A stretch of DNA of 64,000 nt from a bacterium (GTDB taxonomy: Bacteria > Desulfobacterota > DSWW01). The DNA lies in assembly GCA_028277985.1 (NCBI GenBank), contig JANQFG010000045.1, positions 62,001 through 126,000 of the forward strand. Direction: 5' to 3'. The stretch's first letter is position 1. Every line of letters starts with the position of its first letter. Shown in pieces: positions 35,317-43,999 of the stretch. Position numbers and translations under genes: made by a program. The notes under the pieces were generated by a model that made no database searches, was not told where the DNA came from, and saw only the letters and a program-made list of their open reading frames with translations.

Positions 35317-37560
35317 ATGATAGAATCCAGCCTGCGCTTCTTCGATCTCCGAGCCCTTATGAGAGCCTTTCCTCACACCTGTTTCTCTCGGTACCGTAAG
35401 AATCGAATCAGCTCCCGGGTCGCCAGGCTGCTGTTCCTGGGGGTGACTCTAATCGTTTTCGCACCTACGCCGAACGTCCTGGCAGTCGACACGCTGGCGT
35501 GCGACACAATCGACCGCGCAAAATGGCGGCCCAATCCTCTGGGCGACGACTACTTCGCACTGCTTCTGGATTTCACTTCGACGGCCCTGCCGGACATCTC
35601 CATGACATCCTGCTGGGCCTGCGGTCTCTGGAAGCAGGCCTCTCCGTCCCATCCGGGCATGCCGGAGATGGCCACGGAGGCGCTTCTGTTTCAGCGTGCG
35701 CAATGCTATCGGGCACTCGGGATGCGCAAAGAAGCCCTGGAAGACTGCCGCATGCTCCTGCGCAGGTATCCGGAGGGCCGTCTGTTTCAGGAGGCGATTC
35801 AGACCATCGTCGAGGTCCTGGTCCAGCAAGGGAACCACGGGGCCGTTGCGAGCCTCTTCGGTGATCTCGACCAGGACCGCCGGGACGGTCTGCTTCCCAC
35901 GAGCCTCTACCTGATCGCCCAGAGCCTCTACATCCTCGGCATAGACCAGCCTGCGGAAGAGTTGCTCAAACAGGTCCCGCCCGATGCTGAGGTTTATGCA
36001 TACGCGCTTTACACCCTTGCACAGATTTTCTACCGAAAGGGCGACCCGGACCGGGCCCTTCTCATCATCCGCGTGGTCCACGACGCTCCGCCGGGAGTGA
36101 ACGTCCCGGATATGCTCAAGGAGATGGCCTGGCTGACCCAGGCGAGGATGCTCTATCAGCAGAAGAGCTATGAGAAGGCGATCGAAGGATTTCGCACCCT
36201 GCGGCGATCCTCCTACTTTCTGCCCGAGGCGCTCATGGGAATGGGTTGGTCCTACAAGGCCCTGGGAGACTTCCCCTCGTCCATCGCCTATTTTCAGGCT
36301 GTCGAGGGGTCCTACGCGGACGCAGACGGCCTGACCGAAGCTCATCTGGAAATGGCCGATGCCTTTGCCAAGGCGAAGAGCTATCCGGACGCGTTCCAGG
36401 TCTACCGCGAGGTTCTGAACGATCTTCATTTTCGTATTTCTCAGTACAAGAAGTACGGCGCCGATCCGGAGTGGCTGGCCTGGCTGGCCGAGAGGTTCCT
36501 CGAGCGGCCCGGGAGCGCGGTCATGGTTCCGGATCAAGCCCCGGTCATGGACCAGGAGGCGGATCTTCCCGAGGAAATGGAACCTCTGCTGCAGAAGATG
36601 AAGTACACCTCGGCCCGGCTCAAGGCTCTCGTCGGCATTCGTGAGGGATTGGAGCACACCGGGTTGCTCATCGAACGGATCGTATCCCCTGAGGCCCCCC
36701 CCGAGCCTGAAGAGGGCTCTCCTGTCCTGGAGATCTATCCTCCCCTGCAGGTCACGGTCCCTTCGCTGGACCCTTCTCTCACAACCCTCCTGGATCTCTC
36801 GCTCGCACTGCTGGACACGGAATACCGTTCGATCTATACGGGAAGCTTGCTGGGCCTGTTGACCCAGGCGGAGAAGGCTTTGTTCCTGCAGGACTGCCTG
36901 GACTTCTACCGGAGGGAGTTCGAGAAGTTGCTCCTTCCACCCGAGACCGGAAGGGATGCCCACGCGACTCTCAGGCATCTGCGCAGTTCGGTCCGGCACC
37001 TTCCGTTCTCCCTGGCGCAGAAGAACCGGGTTCTGGACAAGCTCGCCTTTACCATGCGGAACCTGGAAGATACCGAGGCGATCCTCGAGGAATGGGCGGA
37101 TGGGCTTCAGGAGGTCTCCTCCAGTGCATCACAACCAACCCGCTTTCTGCTCCTCGAGAAATGGATGACCCTCGTCCGAGTGTATCTCTCTCTTCGCAGC
37201 TGGGACGTGCAATCACCCACCGTCTTCCTGCTCGACCATCCTTCCCTCGCAGAACATCGGCCACCCCCGATACTCTCATCGATGGAAACGCTCAACCGGA
37301 TGGAGCAGAGAACCGAGAGGGTGTGGGAACGACTCGCGCTTCTCGCCAGGCGCGAAATTGCAAACCTGCATATGAATAGGCTCGATGTGCTCGAGGGGCT
37401 CCTCACACGAACACAATTCGACTATGCGGATGCCCTCGTTCAAGAGCAGGAGAGGATCCTGGAGAGCCTGAAAGAAGAGACGAAGATGGGGCAGGAGGAG
37501 GCCCGACCCGAAGCGGAAGCCTCTCAAGGAGAAGAGGTCTCCGGCGAAGGGATGAGATAG
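35317..37560 (+). CDS. Exported TPR-repeat protein of a TolQ/TolR/TonB-like operon
   Basis: This 747-residue protein has an N-terminal basic region and a hydrophobic signal sequence (VARLLFLGVTLIVFAPTPNV), so it acts in the periplasm or at the envelope. Residues ~110-400 consist of tetratricopeptide-like helical repeats (for example AQSLYILGIDQPAEELLKQV, YTLAQIFYRKGDPDRALLII, MGMGWSYKALGDFPSSIAYF). The C-terminal third is helical and ends in a Glu-rich tail. Translation could instead start at the ATG at 35359. The next gene starts 15 bases later. By position it corresponds to the TPR proteins that accompany Agl-Glt type motors; that is inference from gene order. Confidence 0.8.
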   Translation: MIESSLRFFDLRALMRAFPHTCFSRYRKNRISSRVARLLFLGVTLIVFAPTPNVLAVDTLACDTIDRAKWRPNPLGDDYFALLLDFTSTALPDISMTSCWACGLWKQASPSHPGMPEMATEALLFQRAQCYRALGMRKEALEDCRMLLRRYPEGRLFQEAIQTIVEVLVQQGNHGAVASLFGDLDQDRRDGLLPTSLYLIAQSLYILGIDQPAEELLKQVPPDAEVYAYALYTLAQIFYRKGDPDRALLIIRVVHDAPPGVNVPDMLKEMAWLTQARMLYQQKSYEKAIEGFRTLRRSSYFLPEALMGMGWSYKALGDFPSSIAYFQAVEGSYADADGLTEAHLEMADAFAKAKSYPDAFQVYREVLNDLHFRISQYKKYGADPEWLAWLAERFLERPGSAVMVPDQAPVMDQEADLPEEMEPLLQKMKYTSARLKALVGIREGLEHTGLLIERIVSPEAPPEPEEGSPVLEIYPPLQVTVPSLDPSLTTLLDLSLALLDTEYRSIYTGSLLGLLTQAEKALFLQDCLDFYRREFEKLLLPPETGRDAHATLRHLRSSVRHLPFSLAQKNRVLDKLAFTMRNLEDTEAILEEWADGLQEVSSSASQPTRFLLLEKWMTLVRVYLSLRSWDVQSPTVFLLDHPSLAEHRPPPILSSMETLNRMEQRTERVWERLALLARREIANLHMNRLDVLEGLLTRTQFDYADALVQEQERILESLKEETKMGQEEARPEAEASQGEEVSGEGMR

Positions 37561-37575
37561 AAGGAGTCCGATCTC

Positions 37576-40500
37576 ATGGTTGAAAAAGAGCTTACGCCTG
37601 CGAGGCGGAGAGGCGGCCTTCGGATTCTCGCCTGCCTTTCCCTGTGCCTGACCCTTTCGTTTTCCGCCGACCTTCGAGCCGGTCTGTTCAAGAAGAAGCA
37701 GGGCAGTGAGGAGCAGAAGGAGAAGCCCCCTTCCGACCTCTTCCAGAAGGCGGAAGAGAACGCGGAAAAGCTGTCGCAACGGATGCACAGAGAAAAGACG
37801 GAGCCGCGCAAGCAGAGCCAGAAAGAGATCATCCAGTCGGAGAACCAGAATCGGGCCAGGGCGATCCAGAAATACAGGGCGCTCCTGTCCGACAAGAAAC
37901 GCCTGGATCCTGCTACCGTCGAGGCGAGCATGCTCAATCTCGCCCACCTGATCTTCGAGCAATGCCTGGCCGGCTTCCGCGACGACATGCGAGCTTTTGA
38001 CGACGCCTACCGCCAGTATCAGCTCGGCTACAAGAGTGCGGAACCGGACACCATGCCCCAGTACAACTTCCAGGCTGCCCGGGACGCCTATGATGCCTTT
38101 CTCGAGGCCTTCCCCGCCTCAAAGCACCGTCCCGAAGTCCTCTACAACCTCGCCTACTCCTATGAGGAGGAGGGGGATCTGGACAGCGCGGTTGCGCTCT
38201 ACGACGAGCTTGCATTGACTTCTCCCGGAGAGGCCTTCGCTCCTGAGATCTTCCTGCGCCTGGGTGAGCACAGCTTCGAGACGAACCGGTTCACCACGGC
38301 GATCGAGTACTATGAGAAGGTGCTGGAGCAGGGAGATACGCCGCAGTTCGAAAAGGCCCTGTTCAAGATCGGCTGGTCCCGGTACGCGATGGATCAATTC
38401 GACGAGGCGGAGGACTCCTTTGCCCAGGTTCTCACGCTTCACTCGGAACGACCGGAGGACAGACGAGGGGATCTGTACCAGGAATCCCTGGAGATCCTTT
38501 CCAAGATCCTGAGTGAAACCGGCGGGGCCACCGCCCTCGAGGCTTTCCTGAAGGACCGGAAGAGCCCGGCCTACGGTCTGGATCTCTCGGTCCAGCTCGG
38601 CGCCTACTTCCAGGAGACGGCCCGGTACGGGGAGGCGATCGACACGTACCGGAAGATCCTCGACACCTACCCGCACACGGCCCAGGCCCCCTTCGTGGAA
38701 CAATCGCTCATCGAGGCCCTGAAGACGGAGAAGCGATTCGATGAGGCGAAAGGCCTCCAGGCATCCATGATCGATCGATACGGAAGCGGAACCGCCTGGG
38801 ACCGGGCGAACCAGGACCCGGAGCTTCGTTCACGGGTGGACGGCATCCTCCGGGACGCCCTCAACCAGGAGCTGCTCGCTCATCACAAGCTCGCCCGGGA
38901 GACCAAGGACCCGAAGAAATACGAGAAGACGATCGCCCTGTACAAGCTGATGCTCACTTACTTCCCGGAAGGGGAAAAGGCTTACGAGACGCGCTTTCTC
39001 TTTGCCGAGTGCCTCTATGAGTCCGGACGACTCGAAGAGGCGGCAAGCCAGTACGAGAAGGTGGCGAACGTGGAGATCTATGCCCGCTACCGCGACAAGG
39101 CCGCCTCGAAGCGTATCCAGTGCCTCGAGGCCCTGCGCGCGGATGAACGCATCGATGCGGACACCCTGCTCACGGCCTACCAGGACTTCCTACGGATGGA
39201 TCCGGAGAGCGAAAAAGCGGTCCCGATCATGTTCAAGCAGGGCGAGATCCTGTTCAATGCGGGCCGCTACAGCCAGTCGGCGCTCATCTTCCGAGAGATC
39301 ATCGACACGCGCCCAAAGAACAAGGATGTGCTCCGAGCGTGGGTCCTGGAACTGGAGGCCCTGTTCGAAGGAGGACAGTACGAGTCCCTGGAGCAGCGGG
39401 CAAGAGACCTGGAGCAGCAGCCTTTCGACCTGACAGAGGCACAGAAGAATCGCAGAGAGCACCTGCTGCGTTTCGCCCAGTTCCAGCAGGCCCGGGCGGA
39501 GCAGGAGGCGGGGAGCTACCTCCAGGCTGCGGAGCGGTTCGAGAGGCTCGTGGGCGAGGCCCCACGAATCGAAATCGCCCCGGACGCACTGTTCAATGCC
39601 GCCGTCTGCTACGAGAAAGCCGGTGATCCGGCCAAGGCGTCCGCCTGCTACGAGCAGATCGTGCTTCACTACCCGAGCTCCAAGCATTACGGAGATTCGC
39701 TGCTCGCCCCCCTGGGCCACTACGAGAAGACCGAGCAGTGGGATCGTCTTCTGCTGCACCTGGAAAAAATCTACGAGAAGGATGCGAAGAGCTCCCTGGC
39801 ACAGGAAACCCTCTACAAGCTGGGCAAGCGGTTCTACAAGAACGAAGACTACCCGAAGGCACGAGAGCTCTTCGCACGATATGTGCGGAACTATCCTTCC
39901 GACACTTCCCGTAAGCTGGAGTTCGCCTACCTGGGGGCCTTGATGAGCGAGGCGGAAGGGCGCACACAGGATGCAATGCAGGGTTACCGAAGCTTCTTGA
40001 AGGCCTACGGGAGGGCGAAGGCGAACGATTCCTCGCTCAATGTGGACCCGCTCTATCTGGGCACGGCACGCTTTCGGACCCTGGACCCGGTCTATTCGGA
40101 GTATCTGTCCGTTCAATTGAAGGAGCCCCTGAAGAAGAACCTCGCCAGAAAACAGTCGCTCCTCGATCGTGTGGTCTCGGGGTACATGGAGACGGTCAAA
40201 TCCGGGGCCGGCGAGTTCGCCTTGGCGTCCGCCTTCCGAGTGGGCGAGGCGTACGATGACTTCTGGCAGAGCATGCTGACGTCGCAGCTGCCGAGAGGGC
40301 TGAGCGAAGAGGAAGAAAGGGTTTACCGGGAACTCCTGAAGGAACAGGGCGAACCCTACCGTGTGAAGGCGTTGAATGCCTACGAAATCACGCTCCAGAA
40401 GGCAAAAGACAAGAATGTGTTCAACGAATGGGTTCTGAAGACCTACAACCGCCTCGCCTCGCTGAACCCGGCGCGATACCCGCCGATGCTGCAAGACGCC

Positions 40501-41616
40501 CTGGTCTGGCAGGAGTCCTGGCAGCCGAAACGGTCGCTCGTGAGGACGATCGACCTGTCGAAACCCCGTGCGTTCTCCGCCAAGAAGGCGGAATCCCTGC
40601 AATCCGCCCTGGACAAGATCCTGGAGAATTTGCGCAAGGGTATGAAGAAGGGAAAGCTGAACCGGTCCCAAATCCTTCGCTCCACCAAGCTCCTGCGCGA
40701 ACTCCTCGAAAAAGAGCCCACCTTGTACGAGGTGCGTTTCAATCTGGGGATTCTCTACCAGATCGTCGGCGAGAACGATTTGGCACGCTCGGCGTACAAG
40801 GAATCCTTGAAACAGCATCCCCGCAATCCGGTGGCACACCTGAACCTGGGCATTCTGGAACTGAAAGACGGAAACCTGGAAGAAGCGGCGCGAAACTTCG
40901 AGACCCTGGCCTTGATCAGCCCGAAATACGCCGGGGCCTACTACCTCATGGGCGTCTGCCTGTCCAAGCGCGGGAAGCATGCAGAGGCGGTCGAACCTCT
41001 GGAGAAGGCGATATCCCTGCTCCCTCAATTCCTCGATCCGTATGTGGAACTGGGAAGGGTCCAGGAAAGACTCGGCCGGGAGGAAGAGGCGAAGAAGAGC
41101 TTTTCAGCCGTTCTGGACAATCCGAAGGCGAGCCCCCGAGTTCTCCGGATGCTCGCATACCGCCAGATGGAAGCCGGGTGGGTCGAGCAGAGCATCTCCG
41201 TCTATACCCGCATCCTGCAGGGCAAGGAGCCGAACTACGGGGACTGGAACAATCGGGGAGTGGCTTACCGCTTGAAGGGGAACACAAAGAAAGCACGCAA
41301 AGACTTGATACAGGCCTCGGAATTGAATTCGAGCAGGCCGGAGGCATTCAGCAACCTGGGAAGGCTCTACGTGGAAGGGGAATCCTACGACCTTGCGGTG
41401 TCCTCGTTCATGCAAGCCCTGGAAATCGACCCGACCTTCCTTCCCGCACTCCTGAACGCCGCCGTGGTGTACGGTGAACACCTGGACGACATGGAAAAGG
41501 CGACCGCCTATTTGCGGGAATACCTCGAGAAAGGCGGGACGATGCAAAGGGAGATGTTCGAAGGATGGCTCGCCGAGAGCGACAAGGCCGAGGAGGAGGC
41601 AGGACCGACATCCTGA
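37576..41616 (+). CDS. Very large exported TPR-repeat protein
   Basis: This 1346-residue protein starts at an ATG with AAGGAG nine bases upstream and has a signal peptide (LRILACLSLCLTLSFSADLRAG). A charged coiled-coil-like segment follows at ~35-100. Nearly all of the rest is TPR repeats, recognisable in YNLAYSYEEEGDLDSAVALY, LFNAAVCYEKAGDPAKASACY and, near the C-terminus, HLNLGILELKDGNLEEAARN and NNRGVAYRLKGNTKKARKDL. The last ~300 residues match canonical TPR best. TPR arrays are protein-binding scaffolds, and the large size suggests spanning of the periplasm. It resembles the large TPR proteins of Myxococcus Glt loci in size and context. Confidence 0.85.
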   Translation: MVEKELTPARRRGGLRILACLSLCLTLSFSADLRAGLFKKKQGSEEQKEKPPSDLFQKAEENAEKLSQRMHREKTEPRKQSQKEIIQSENQNRARAIQKYRALLSDKKRLDPATVEASMLNLAHLIFEQCLAGFRDDMRAFDDAYRQYQLGYKSAEPDTMPQYNFQAARDAYDAFLEAFPASKHRPEVLYNLAYSYEEEGDLDSAVALYDELALTSPGEAFAPEIFLRLGEHSFETNRFTTAIEYYEKVLEQGDTPQFEKALFKIGWSRYAMDQFDEAEDSFAQVLTLHSERPEDRRGDLYQESLEILSKILSETGGATALEAFLKDRKSPAYGLDLSVQLGAYFQETARYGEAIDTYRKILDTYPHTAQAPFVEQSLIEALKTEKRFDEAKGLQASMIDRYGSGTAWDRANQDPELRSRVDGILRDALNQELLAHHKLARETKDPKKYEKTIALYKLMLTYFPEGEKAYETRFLFAECLYESGRLEEAASQYEKVANVEIYARYRDKAASKRIQCLEALRADERIDADTLLTAYQDFLRMDPESEKAVPIMFKQGEILFNAGRYSQSALIFREIIDTRPKNKDVLRAWVLELEALFEGGQYESLEQRARDLEQQPFDLTEAQKNRREHLLRFAQFQQARAEQEAGSYLQAAERFERLVGEAPRIEIAPDALFNAAVCYEKAGDPAKASACYEQIVLHYPSSKHYGDSLLAPLGHYEKTEQWDRLLLHLEKIYEKDAKSSLAQETLYKLGKRFYKNEDYPKARELFARYVRNYPSDTSRKLEFAYLGALMSEAEGRTQDAMQGYRSFLKAYGRAKANDSSLNVDPLYLGTARFRTLDPVYSEYLSVQLKEPLKKNLARKQSLLDRVVSGYMETVKSGAGEFALASAFRVGEAYDDFWQSMLTSQLPRGLSEEEERVYRELLKEQGEPYRVKALNAYEITLQKAKDKNVFNEWVLKTYNRLASLNPARYPPMLQDALVWQESWQPKRSLVRTIDLSKPRAFSAKKAESLQSALDKILENLRKGMKKGKLNRSQILRSTKLLRELLEKEPTLYEVRFNLGILYQIVGENDLARSAYKESLKQHPRNPVAHLNLGILELKDGNLEEAARNFETLALISPKYAGAYYLMGVCLSKRGKHAEAVEPLEKAISLLPQFLDPYVELGRVQERLGREEEAKKSFSAVLDNPKASPRVLRMLAYRQMEAGWVEQSISVYTRILQGKEPNYGDWNNRGVAYRLKGNTKKARKDLIQASELNSSRPEAFSNLGRLYVEGESYDLAVSSFMQALEIDPTFLPALLNAAVVYGEHLDDMEKATAYLREYLEKGGTMQREMFEGWLAESDKAEEEAGPTS

Positions 41617-41621
41617 CCGGG

Positions 41622-41638
41622 CCGGCCTGCACGGCCGG
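41622..41638 (+). terminator. GC hairpin just after the large TPR gene
   Basis: CCGGCC, loop TGCAC, GGCCGG forms a 6-bp all-GC stem starting 5 bases after the stop codon at 41616. No T-run follows. Within an operon it may be a partial terminator or an RNA-stability hairpin that lowers expression of the downstream motor genes. Confidence 0.4.
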
Positions 41639-41707
41639 GACCCGCCTCCTCCACTTCGCTTCTCTCTTGTGATAGGCTAGAGGATTCCAGCCATAGGGTT
41701 AAGAAAA

Positions 41708-42097
41708 ATGGACGATTTCGGCAAACGCTGTTCCACGAAACGAGGAGGCCGGTTCCTCGTAGTGGCCGTCGCAGTCTGCGTCTGGGCCATCGGCGTATTG
41801 CCGGCGCCCAGGGCCCTGTGCCAGTCGAAAGACGGTAAAGGCGGCCGGGTCGTGAGCCAACCCGACAAGAAGAAGGCAACCCAGGACCGGAAGGTGAAAC
41901 GCTCGCTGCGCATGGAAGAACTCGAGATCTACGGGGACGTGGAGAAGCCCAAAACCATGTTTGTTATTCCGCGGGCGTCTCTGCGCTACAGCCGAAAGGC
42001 GCAGGAGAAAGACTTCACAAGCGAGATTCTCGATCCCCTATCAAAGGAGTGGGTAGAGGACACACAGCGGTGGCGGGTAGCCGTCCCTCCACCATGA
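41708..42097 (+). CDS. Small exported protein within the TolQ/TonB-like operon
   Basis: This 129-residue protein has a signal peptide (GRFLVVAVAVCVWAIGVLPA, cleavage near ALCQS) and a basic linker rich in Lys. A short conserved-looking block follows (MEELEIYGDVEKPKTMFVIP, then SLRYSRKAQEKDFTSEILDP). The beta-type EIYGDVEKP pattern suggests a small periplasmic adaptor that could bind the neighbouring TPR or TonB-like proteins. I do not recognise a named family and assign no function. It lies between the large TPR gene and the ExbB gene, 106 bases before the latter. Confidence 0.65.
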   Translation: MDDFGKRCSTKRGGRFLVVAVAVCVWAIGVLPAPRALCQSKDGKGGRVVSQPDKKKATQDRKVKRSLRMEELEIYGDVEKPKTMFVIPRASLRYSRKAQEKDFTSEILDPLSKEWVEDTQRWRVAVPPP

Positions 42098-42203
42098 AGT
42101 GAAATGCGGCAGGAATCGTAGGCGAGCAACAGGGGTGGGCATCCCCCACCTTGATCAGGGATCCAGCAGCAGGACACAAGAGCAACAGGGGAGGAAGGCG
42201 CAA

Positions 42204-42842
42204 ATGCCACTATCCGTTATCGAGGTCTTTCAGAGCGGCGGGAATTTCATGTACTTGATCCTTCTGGTTTTCTGCCTTGGGATCGCGATCATCCTCGAAA
42301 GGATCTTTTTTCTCTATTACAAGTACAACATCAACGCCCCAAAGCTGTACCAGCAAGTCCGACAGACGGTTCTGAAGGGTGATATCAAGCGTGCCATCGG
42401 TCTCTGCGACGACTCCCCCTTGCCCGCAGTCCTTAGGGCCGGTCTGCAGCAGTATGAGATCAAGAAGGAGGAGGTCCCCCCGGCCATGGAAGAAGCGATC
42501 CTCGAGGTCGCGCCAAAGCTCCAGAGACGCACCCACTACCTGGCCGTAGTCGCCAACATCGCGGTGCTTCTGGGCCTCCTGGGAACGATTCTCGGGCTCA
42601 TCGTCGCCTTTTCCGCCATCTCGAGCGCCGAGCCGGGGGAAAAGGCCGTCCAGCTGGCCAGCGGAATTTCGCTTGCCATGAGCACGACCGCCTTCGGGCT
42701 GGTGGTGGCCATCCCTTGCCTGCTCTTCCACGCCGTCCTGCAGTCCAAGGCGAACCGGCTCCTGGATGAGATCGATGAATACAGCATGAAGACGGCCCAT
42801 TTGCTGCAATCCCAGGTTCGAGTCGAGAAGGAAGCGCAGTGA
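42204..42842 (+). CDS. MotA/TolQ/ExbB proton-channel family protein
   Basis: This inner-membrane protein of 212 residues has three transmembrane segments (FMYLILLVFCLGIAIILERI; then two in 115-175). It carries the family core AVLLGLLGTILGLIVAFSAI and GISLAMSTTAFGLVVAIPCL. In this family five copies form a channel around two ExbD/TolR helices and convert proton flow into mechanical work. The start at 42204 is set by GGGGAGGAAGG upstream and the family N-terminus; an in-frame extension upstream is not conserved. Its stop overlaps the GTG start of the next gene. It is equivalent in position to AglR of Myxococcus. Confidence 0.92.
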   Translation: MPLSVIEVFQSGGNFMYLILLVFCLGIAIILERIFFLYYKYNINAPKLYQQVRQTVLKGDIKRAIGLCDDSPLPAVLRAGLQQYEIKKEEVPPAMEEAILEVAPKLQRRTHYLAVVANIAVLLGLLGTILGLIVAFSAISSAEPGEKAVQLASGISLAMSTTAFGLVVAIPCLLFHAVLQSKANRLLDEIDEYSMKTAHLLQSQVRVEKEAQ

Positions 42843-43459
42843 GACCGAAAGGCAGCGCGAAAAAGACCTCCACCCGAGAGGTCGTAGCCGCGGATGTGGA
42901 CCTGACACCGATCATGTGTCTGTTCATCATCCTGGTGCCCCTTCTCCTTCTCTCGGCGGTCTTCGAGCGTCTGGCCGCCCTCCAGGTGCACCTTCCCGAA
43001 GCGTCCACGATCGAGGAATCGGAGGAGTCCAAAGAAGGGCCCAGCGGAATCGTCGAGCTCAGGCTTCTTCTCGAGGAAGACGGACTCGCGCTGGAGGGCA
43101 CACTCAGCCACGATCCGTCCGGCAAAGAGAAGGATGTCTACGAGGACGTTCGTTACGACTTCCCCATCCAGGGAGATCTCTACGACCTGGAAGGGCTTCA
43201 GAAGAGCCTGCTGGAACTGAAGCAGCAATACCCGAAACACGAAGAGATTGTCTTCCTCGTTGACGACAAGGTATCCTACGATGTGATCGTCCAGGCCATG
43301 GATGCTTGTCGGCTTGAATACTACGCGGAAGAAGGCAAGAAGAGGAGTCGGCCTCTTTTTCCGGACATTGCCTTGTCCGAGCCCTTCTCTGAGGAGGGGG
43401 ATTTCGAGGGACTGAGGAAAGGCACCCGGGAGATCGACCAGAAACTCGGAATCAGGTAG
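42839..43459 (+). CDS. ExbD/TolR-like protein lacking the membrane aspartate
   Basis: This 206-residue protein has one N-terminal transmembrane helix and a periplasmic domain. It begins at a GTG that overlaps the upstream stop (GTGA), indicating coupled translation. The helix reads DVDLTPIMCLFIILVPLLL. In ExbD, TolR and MotB relatives the residue three positions after Pro is the essential proton-carrying Asp (LTPLVDM in the next gene), but here it is Cys27. The periplasmic part (~60-206) is longer than normal TolR, with an acidic insert near residues 55-65. It may be a structural partner rather than a proton carrier; that is inference. Confidence 0.86.
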   Translation: MRPKGSAKKTSTREVVAADVDLTPIMCLFIILVPLLLLSAVFERLAALQVHLPEASTIEESEESKEGPSGIVELRLLLEEDGLALEGTLSHDPSGKEKDVYEDVRYDFPIQGDLYDLEGLQKSLLELKQQYPKHEEIVFLVDDKVSYDVIVQAMDACRLEYYAEEGKKRSRPLFPDIALSEPFSEEGDFEGLRKGTREIDQKLGIR

Positions 43460-43464
43460 GACGT

Positions 43465-43977
43465 ATGGCACAAGAACCCATGGTCAAGATCGCGCGGGCC
43501 CGTCGGTCCCAGGGAATGTTCGGCGGCAGCTCTCCTGTCCTGCTCACGCCCCTGGTCGACATGTTCGTGATCCTGCTGATCTTCCTCCTGTTGAGCTACT
43601 CTACGGGGGGCCACCTGATGTACATGGCCCGCAACGTCCTCATGCCGGAGTCCGTGAGCCGCGAGCAGCTCGAGCCGGCCGTGGAGGTCGCCGTCGCCAC
43701 GGACAGAATCTACGTGGACGGCGAAGTGATCATGGACGACCTCGAAGACTGGTACACCGAAAAGAAACTTCTCATGCCGGTTCTCTATGAGAACCTGAAG
43801 ATGAAGGCGTTGAAATTCAAAAAGATGGAGGAGGAGGTTCCCCTTTTTCATTTCGCCGGCAAGATCACCATTCAGGCCGACCGCGCCCTCCCCTTTCATG
43901 TTTTGAAGAAGGTCCTGTACACGGCCGATCGGGCCGATTTCCCACGCATCTCCCTCGCCGTTTATCAAAGGGATTGA
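43465..43977 (+). CDS. ExbD/TolR-like protein with the conserved membrane aspartate
   Basis: This 170-residue protein has a single transmembrane helix LLTPLVDMFVILLIFLLLSY, where Asp32 is the expected proton-binding residue, followed by a periplasmic domain ending in a short helix-strand module. It starts 5 bases after its paralogue. Two ExbD-type genes beside one ExbB-type gene is also the arrangement of AglQ and AglS with AglR in Myxococcus. Here only this copy keeps the aspartate, so it is the likely energised subunit. Confidence 0.9.
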   Translation: MAQEPMVKIARARRSQGMFGGSSPVLLTPLVDMFVILLIFLLLSYSTGGHLMYMARNVLMPESVSREQLEPAVEVAVATDRIYVDGEVIMDDLEDWYTEKKLLMPVLYENLKMKALKFKKMEEEVPLFHFAGKITIQADRALPFHVLKKVLYTADRADFPRISLAVYQRD

Positions 43978-43999
43978 TGTCGAAGAAGCGCTGACGGAT

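Noticed and set aside
39190..41028. 612-codon minus-strand frame
   Set aside because: Shadow of the large TPR gene, whose plus-strand reading shows clear TPR repeats and a signal peptide.
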